Source: Defluviicoccus sp. bin129
GTDB taxonomy: Bacteria; Pseudomonadota; Alphaproteobacteria; MPNO01
NCBI GenBank assembly: GCA_002239065.1
Contig: MPNO01000005.1
Location: 1 to 64,000, forward strand
Direction of reading: 5' to 3'
DNA length: 64,000 nt
Shown here: positions 59,918-64,000 of the stretch, in pieces
Position numbering within the stretch: the stretch's first letter is position 1
How the letters are laid out: every line of letters starts with the position of its first letter
Position numbers and translations under genes: made by a program
Notes under the pieces: generated by a model
The model's database searches: none
What the model saw: the letters and a program-made list of their open reading frames with translations, nothing else
What the model was told of the DNA's origin: nothing

Positions 59918-60911
59918 CGCGCCCTCCCGGCGCCGTCAGGCGGAGGATTTCGTGTTCGAGCTCGGGGAGGCGGCGGCCGATCAGCGCGAGCTCCAGATCG
60001 GGCTCCCCGCCCGACAAATGGCGGCCGCATTGGTGGAGCGCGATCACCGCCCAGCGGACATGCGCCATCACCTCGTAGAAACGGATCTTCTCCGGGTCGA
60101 TCCCGCGCCCGCTCTCCGCCTCGTATCCGGCGTAGAACGGCGCGCGGTCGGCGATCCCTCCGGCCTCCAGCGCATGCGCGCCGAAGCGCCAGCAGCGCGC
60201 GCAGAACCAGGCGACATCCTCCATCGGGTCGGCCCAGCCGGCGAACTCCCAGTCGAGGATGCCGGTGAGCCGGCCGTCCTGCACCATGTAGTTGCCGGTG
60301 CGGAAATCGTGGTGGCAGAGCACGATCTCGCCCGGTGCGACCGGGTGCGTGTCGAGCCAGCGCAGGCCCCATTCGATGACCGGGTGGGGCACCGCCTCGG
60401 CATCGAGAAAGCCGCGATAGAGCGCGATGCCGGCCGCCGCCGGGTCGGCGGGCAGCTCGCCGAGGAAGCCGAGGGCGTCGTCGGGAGGCACCACCCCGTG
60501 CAGCCTGGCGAGCTCGCGCCCGAGACGTTCGGCGAGGGAAGGGTTCGGGCCCTGCCGCACCACGCGGTTGCCGAGCGCCTCCCCCTCGACGCGGCGCATC
60601 AGGTAGAACGGGGCGCCGACGATTTCGGGATCGTCGGACCGCCAGAGCGGTTCCGGCACCGTCATCCCGACCGAGCGGGCGCGTTCCAGACAGGCGAACT
60701 GGTTGGCGACCGGCTGGCTCAGCGGGACCGAGGATTTCGCCTCGGTCCTCAATACCAGCGCGTGCGACCCGGCATGCGGGCCGCCGGCGATCTCGACGTC
60801 GAGCGCCCGGTTCTCCTGGATCGCGCCGCCGGCCAGGCGCTTCTCGTTGGCGATCGTGACGGTATCCGCGCCGGCCTCCTCCCGGATGAACGCGGCGAGG
60901 CGCCCGCTCAC
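59910..60911 (-). CDS. Phosphotransferase family protein (APH fold, ACAD10/11-like)
   Basis: 333-aa aminoglycoside-phosphotransferase-fold protein. Kinase motifs: GGAIQENRAL in the Gly-rich region, catalytic loop LCHHDFRTGNYMV (the HxDxxxxN form) and metal-binding GILDWEFAGWADPMEDVAW. The same domain is fused to acyl-CoA dehydrogenase in eukaryotic ACAD10/11, where it helps catabolise hydroxylated acyl-CoAs by phosphorylation. Here it is encoded immediately after such a dehydrogenase, its GTG start overlapping the stop (GTGA), which supports the same role. Antibiotic modification is unlikely. Confidence 0.88.
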   Translation of the reverse strand: MSGRLAAFIREEAGADTVTIANEKRLAGGAIQENRALDVEIAGGPHAGSHALVLRTEAKSSVPLSQPVANQFACLERARSVGMTVPEPLWRSDDPEIVGAPFYLMRRVEGEALGNRVVRQGPNPSLAERLGRELARLHGVVPPDDALGFLGELPADPAAAGIALYRGFLDAEAVPHPVIEWGLRWLDTHPVAPGEIVLCHHDFRTGNYMVQDGRLTGILDWEFAGWADPMEDVAWFCARCWRFGAHALEAGGIADRAPFYAGYEAESGRGIDPEKIRFYEVMAHVRWAVIALHQCGRHLSGGEPDLELALIGRRLPELEHEILRLTAPGGRDA

Positions 60912-62104
60912 GGCCAGCTCCAGAAATCGACCCCCTCTTCGAGCAGGAAGCGGGACAGCACCATCTTGTGGACCTCCGACGCCCCGTCGACCAGCCGCGC
61001 CTGGCGGGCGTAGCGGTACATCCATTCGAGCTTGGTGTCCTTGGAATAGCCGCGCGCGCCGAGCAGCTGGATCGCGGTGTCGACCGCCTTGTGCAGCGCC
61101 TCGGAGACCACGACCTTGGCCATCGAGACCTCCTTGCGCGCGAAATCGCCTTCGTCCAGCCGCGCCGCCGCCCGCATGGTCAGCAGCCGGCCGATATCGA
61201 CCTGCATCGCCGCCTCGCCCAGCATCCACTGCACGCCCTCGTGGTCGGCGAGCCTGGCGCCGAAGCTCTCGCGCTCGCGGACATAGGCGAAGGTCTCTTC
61301 CAGCGCGCGCTTGGCCATCCCGGTCCAGCGCATGCAGTGGGTGAGCCTGGCCGTCCCGAGCCGGATCTGGGTGAGCTTGAGCCCGTCGCCCACCTCCATC
61401 AGCCGGTTCCCGTCGGGTATCTCCATGCCATCGAAGCGGACCTCGCAATGCCCGCCATGCTCCTCCGGGCCCATGATCGGGATGCGCCGGACGATCTCGA
61501 AGCCGGGCTGGCCGGCATCGAACAGGAAGGCCGTGAGCCCGCGCCGCCGGTCGTCCGAGGTCTTCGCGATCAGGATGAAATGCTGCGCCACGCCGGCGCC
61601 GGTGATGAACCACTTGTGCCCGTCGATTACCCAGCGGTCGCCCTCGCGCGTGGCCGTGGTCAGCATCGCCGCGGGGTCGGAGCCCGAGCCCGGCATCGGC
61701 TCGGTCATCGCGAAGGAGGATCGCACCTCGCCGTCGACGATCGGCTGCAGCCAGCGCTCCTTCTGCGCCCCGGTCGCGACCTTTTCCAGCACCATCATGT
61801 TGCCGTCGTCGGGGGCGGCCGAGTTGAAGCAGACCGGGCCGTAGATCGAGCGGTTCATCTCCTCGTAGCAGGCCGCCATGCCGATCACCGGCAGGCCCTG
61901 CCCGCCGCGCGACTTCGGCATCTGGAGCGCCCAGAGCCCCGCCGCCTTGACCCTGGCGCGGACGGTTTCCAGCACGTCGTCGCGCAGATTCTCGTGTTCG
62001 TCGGCGTTCGCCGGATCGCGCTCCAGCGGCAGGATATGCTCTTCCACGAAGCCGCGGACGCGTCTCCGATAGTCGTCGAGCTCGGGCGGCAGGGTGAAGT
62101 CCAT
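60908..62104 (-). CDS. Acyl-CoA dehydrogenase family protein
   Basis: 398-aa FAD enzyme that introduces a double bond into acyl-CoA or, in the ACAD11 group, acts on phosphorylated hydroxyacyl-CoA. Domains: N-terminal helices, middle beta domain with FAMTEPMPGSGSDPAAM and WFITGAGVAQHFILIAKT (in parts), and C-terminal helices with ESFGARLADHEGVQWML and LLGARGYSKDTKLEWMYR (in parts). GTARLTHCMRWTGMAKRALE resembles ACAD10/11-like enzymes. First of the dehydrogenase-phosphotransferase-DUF6285 operon; the upstream hydrolase ends six bases before it. Confidence 0.92.
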   Translation of the reverse strand: MDFTLPPELDDYRRRVRGFVEEHILPLERDPANADEHENLRDDVLETVRARVKAAGLWALQMPKSRGGQGLPVIGMAACYEEMNRSIYGPVCFNSAAPDDGNMMVLEKVATGAQKERWLQPIVDGEVRSSFAMTEPMPGSGSDPAAMLTTATREGDRWVIDGHKWFITGAGVAQHFILIAKTSDDRRRGLTAFLFDAGQPGFEIVRRIPIMGPEEHGGHCEVRFDGMEIPDGNRLMEVGDGLKLTQIRLGTARLTHCMRWTGMAKRALEETFAYVRERESFGARLADHEGVQWMLGEAAMQVDIGRLLTMRAAARLDEGDFARKEVSMAKVVVSEALHKAVDTAIQLLGARGYSKDTKLEWMYRYARQARLVDGASEVHKMVLSRFLLEEGVDFWSWP

Positions 62105-62110
62105 GGCGCG

Positions 62111-62914
62111 TTATAGCGCGTCGGGCAGGATGAAATCCCGCATCGCGTCCAGCGTCTCGTTGGGCCGCTCGGCGAGCATCATGTGGCCGCACCCCTTCAG
62201 CACCACGTGGCGCGCATCGGGGATCGTGCGGGCGAGCGCGAGCCCGCCCTTCATCGGTGTCATCATGTCCCGCTCGCCCAGGATCAGCAGCGTTGCCGCC
62301 TCCACCCGGCGGGCGCGCGCCTCGCCGTCCGCGAACCCCGCGCAGGCCGCGAGCCCGGCCGCCAGCACCCCGTCCTCCGCGCTCTCCAGCAGCCGCTGCC
62401 CGCCGCCGTTCATCCACAGGCCCGGGCTGCGGTGCCCGCCGATCTGGGAGTCCCGGCTGAGCCCCCAATAGGTGATCAGGTCGATCGCCTTGTGGTCGTT
62501 GCGCCGGGCCGCATCCAGCAGGTCGTCATGCACCGGCATCGCCGGCGAGGGGCCGAGCAGGATCAGCTTCTCCGTCCTCCCGGGCTCGGCGGCGGCGGCC
62601 GACAGCGCGATCAGCGCGCCCATGCTGTGCCCCGCCAGCACCGCGCGGTCGAGCCCGATCGCGTCGCGCGCCCGGCCGAGCCAGGCCGCCATGTCGTCGA
62701 TCGACGCCGGCGGCTCGCCCGCCGACCGCCCGTGGCCCGGCAGGTCGATCGCGGCGACGGAATACCCGTGATGCGCGAAGTGGCGCGCCGGCAGGTGCCA
62801 CACCGAATGGTCGTTGGCCGCGCCGTGGACGAACAGTATGGCCGGGCGCGCGGCATCGAACGCCCGCCCGCCGGTGGCCGCGAAGGTCGTCTTCCCGTCG
62901 ACGAGGAACTCCAT
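62111..62914 (-). CDS. Alpha/beta hydrolase
   Basis: 267-aa serine hydrolase. Oxyanion-type HGAANDHSVW, nucleophile elbow GHSMGA, Asp in LILGERDMMTP and His in GCGHMMLAERP form a clear catalytic triad. Substrate unknown; the context suggests a thioester, ester or lactone in acyl catabolism. I chose the ATG at 62914, four bases after the upstream stop, with GGAG just before it. Probably in one operon with the dehydrogenase set. Confidence 0.88.
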   Translation of the reverse strand: MEFLVDGKTTFAATGGRAFDAARPAILFVHGAANDHSVWHLPARHFAHHGYSVAAIDLPGHGRSAGEPPASIDDMAAWLGRARDAIGLDRAVLAGHSMGALIALSAAAAEPGRTEKLILLGPSPAMPVHDDLLDAARRNDHKAIDLITYWGLSRDSQIGGHRSPGLWMNGGGQRLLESAEDGVLAAGLAACAGFADGEARARRVEAATLLILGERDMMTPMKGGLALARTIPDARHVVLKGCGHMMLAERPNETLDAMRDFILPDAL

Positions 62915-62918
62915 CCGC

Positions 62919-64000
62919 CTACTCCGCCGCGCGCGGCGCAACCGCGCGCGCCGCCGCCCGGAGCGCCTGGTCGAGATCGCCGATCAGGTCGTCCGGGTCC
63001 TCCAGCCCGACCGAGAGCCGGACAAGACCCTCGCCGATGCCCGCCGCCTTCAGCGCCGCGGCGTCCATCTGCTGGTGCGTGGTCGAGGCCGGGTGGATCA
63101 CCAGCGACTTGGCGTCGCCCACATTGGCGAGGTGGGAGAACAGGCCGAGCCGTTCGATGAACGCCCGCCCCGCCTCGCGCCCGCCGACGATCTCGAAGGA
63201 GAACACCGCGCCGCAACCCCTGGGCAGGAGCCGCCGGGCGAGGTCGCGGTCGGGGTGGCTGTCGAGTTCCGGCCAGCCGACCCACGATACCGCGCCGTGC
63301 CCGTCGAGAAAGGCGACGATCTCGCGCGTGTTTTCGACATGGCGCGCCATGCGCACCGGCAGCGTCTCCACCCCTTGGATCAGGTAGAAGGCGTTGGCCG
63401 GGCTCATCGAGGCGCCGAAATCGCGCAACCCCTCCGCGCGCGCCCGCATGACGAAGGCGCCCGGGCCGAACTCCTCCGAGAAATTGATGCCGTGATAGCC
63501 GGCATAGGGCTCGGTCAGGGTCGGGAACCTGCCCGACTCCCGCCAGTCGAAAATGCCGCCGTCGACCAGCACCCCGCCGATGGCGACCCCGTGGCCGCCG
63601 AGGAACTTGGTCGCCGAATGCAGCACGAGGTCGGCGCCGTGGTCGAACGGCCGGAACAGAGCGGGCGAGGCGAAGGTGTTGTCGATCAGGACCGGGACGC
63701 CCGCCGCGTGCGCGATGTCGGCGATGCGCGGCAGGTCCATCACCTCCAGCCCCGGATTGCCCAGCGTCTCGCCGAAGACCAGCCGGGTTTCCGGGCGGAT
63801 CGCGGCCGCGAACGCCGCCGGGTCGCGCGGATCGACATAGGTCGTCGTGATGCCGAAGCGGGGCAATGTGTGGGTGAACAGGTTGTGGCTGCCGCCATAG
63901 ATCGAGGCCGAGGAGACGATATGCGAGCCCGCGCCCATCAGCGTCGCCACCGCGAGATGGAGCGCGGCCTGGCCGCTCGCCGTCGCCACCGCGCCGACGC
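62919..64000 (-). CDS. O-acetylhomoserine sulfhydrylase-like PLP enzyme, 5' end outside the window
   Basis: Cys/Met metabolism PLP enzyme (trans-sulfuration family). Visible: ATASGQAALHLAVATL, IVSSASIYGGSHNLF, DNTFASP, the PLP Lys in VLHSATKFLGGHG, FGPGAF, and the C-terminal LANVGDAKSLVIHPASTTHQQM (in parts), which is characteristic of O-acetylhomoserine aminocarboxypropyltransferase. It makes homocysteine from O-acetylhomoserine and sulphide. The first 70 or so residues lie beyond position 64000. It stops four bases before the hydrolase start. Confidence 0.9.
   Translation of the reverse strand, partial: VGAVATASGQAALHLAVATLMGAGSHIVSSASIYGGSHNLFTHTLPRFGITTTYVDPRDPAAFAAAIRPETRLVFGETLGNPGLEVMDLPRIADIAHAAGVPVLIDNTFASPALFRPFDHGADLVLHSATKFLGGHGVAIGGVLVDGGIFDWRESGRFPTLTEPYAGYHGINFSEEFGPGAFVMRARAEGLRDFGASMSPANAFYLIQGVETLPVRMARHVENTREIVAFLDGHGAVSWVGWPELDSHPDRDLARRLLPRGCGAVFSFEIVGGREAGRAFIERLGLFSHLANVGDAKSLVIHPASTTHQQMDAAALKAAGIGEGLVRLSVGLEDPDDLIGDLDQALRAAARAVAPRAAE

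Overview
The window is chromosomal DNA from a high-GC Gram-negative bacterium, most likely an alphaproteobacterium of the Rhodospirillales type. The reasons are several gene orders typical of that group: rnd-kdsD-lptC-lptA-lptB; thrS-infC-rpmI-rplT-pheS-pheT-lepA; ribF-ileS-lspA-DUF3035-M16-M16-pgi-mutL. There is also an NDUFA9-like complex I gene and an S21 protein of alphaproteobacterial type. Genes are densely packed and stop/start overlaps (ATGA, GTGA) are common. No rRNA, CRISPR array, transposase or integrase was seen. Taxonomy is inferred from gene content only.

Layout. (1) 1-6460 is an accessory region. It holds small unknown genes on both strands, long gaps, a headless C-terminal gene fragment, and one visibly AT-richer PD-(D/E)XK nuclease-like gene flanked by sequences resembling integron attC sites. 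A 27-codon peptide gene with a perfect Shine-Dalgarno also lies here. (2) 6461-10410 (minus) carries lipopolysaccharide export (lptCAB), Kdo precursor synthesis (kdsD) and an RNase D-like exonuclease, followed by tRNA-Leu(CAG). (3) 10702-22682 holds an NDUFA9-like protein, undecaprenyl-diphosphatase, glutamate synthase in the order gltD-gltB, an epimerase-like protein, an MFS transporter with an alpha/beta hydrolase, and a TauE/SafE-family permease. (4) 22758-31383 is a translation block: thrS, infC (probable ATA start), rpmI, rplT, pheS, pheT and lepA. (5) 31386-35624 (minus) is a TRAP transporter (dctP, dctQ, dctM) with an amidase as the last gene, followed by tRNA-Ser(GGA). (6) 35866-43360 has an outer-membrane-like protein, an SDR, an M3 peptidase, an ABC1/UbiB kinase-like protein, bioA-bioB, rpsU and a VOC protein. 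(7) 43459-54160 is ribF-ileS-lspA-DUF3035-M16-M16-pgi-mutL. Here the second M16 gene is frameshifted, pgi carries a 112-bp imperfect tandem duplication that breaks its frame, and mutL has lost part of its endonuclease motif. (8) 54347-64000 has a large DUF2339 membrane protein, a two-subunit Rieske oxygenase, a DUF1989 protein, a DUF6285/phosphotransferase/acyl-CoA dehydrogenase set, an alpha/beta hydrolase, and an O-acetylhomoserine sulfhydrylase-like gene that runs off the window.

The core genes form coherent operons: envelope biogenesis, ammonia assimilation, aminoacyl-tRNA synthesis and initiation, and lipoprotein maturation. The parts most worth following up are the putative cassette and small genes in the first 6 kb, the cluster of lesions at 50.7-53.8 kb, and two probable non-canonical start codons (ATA in infC, CTG in the first M16 peptidase).
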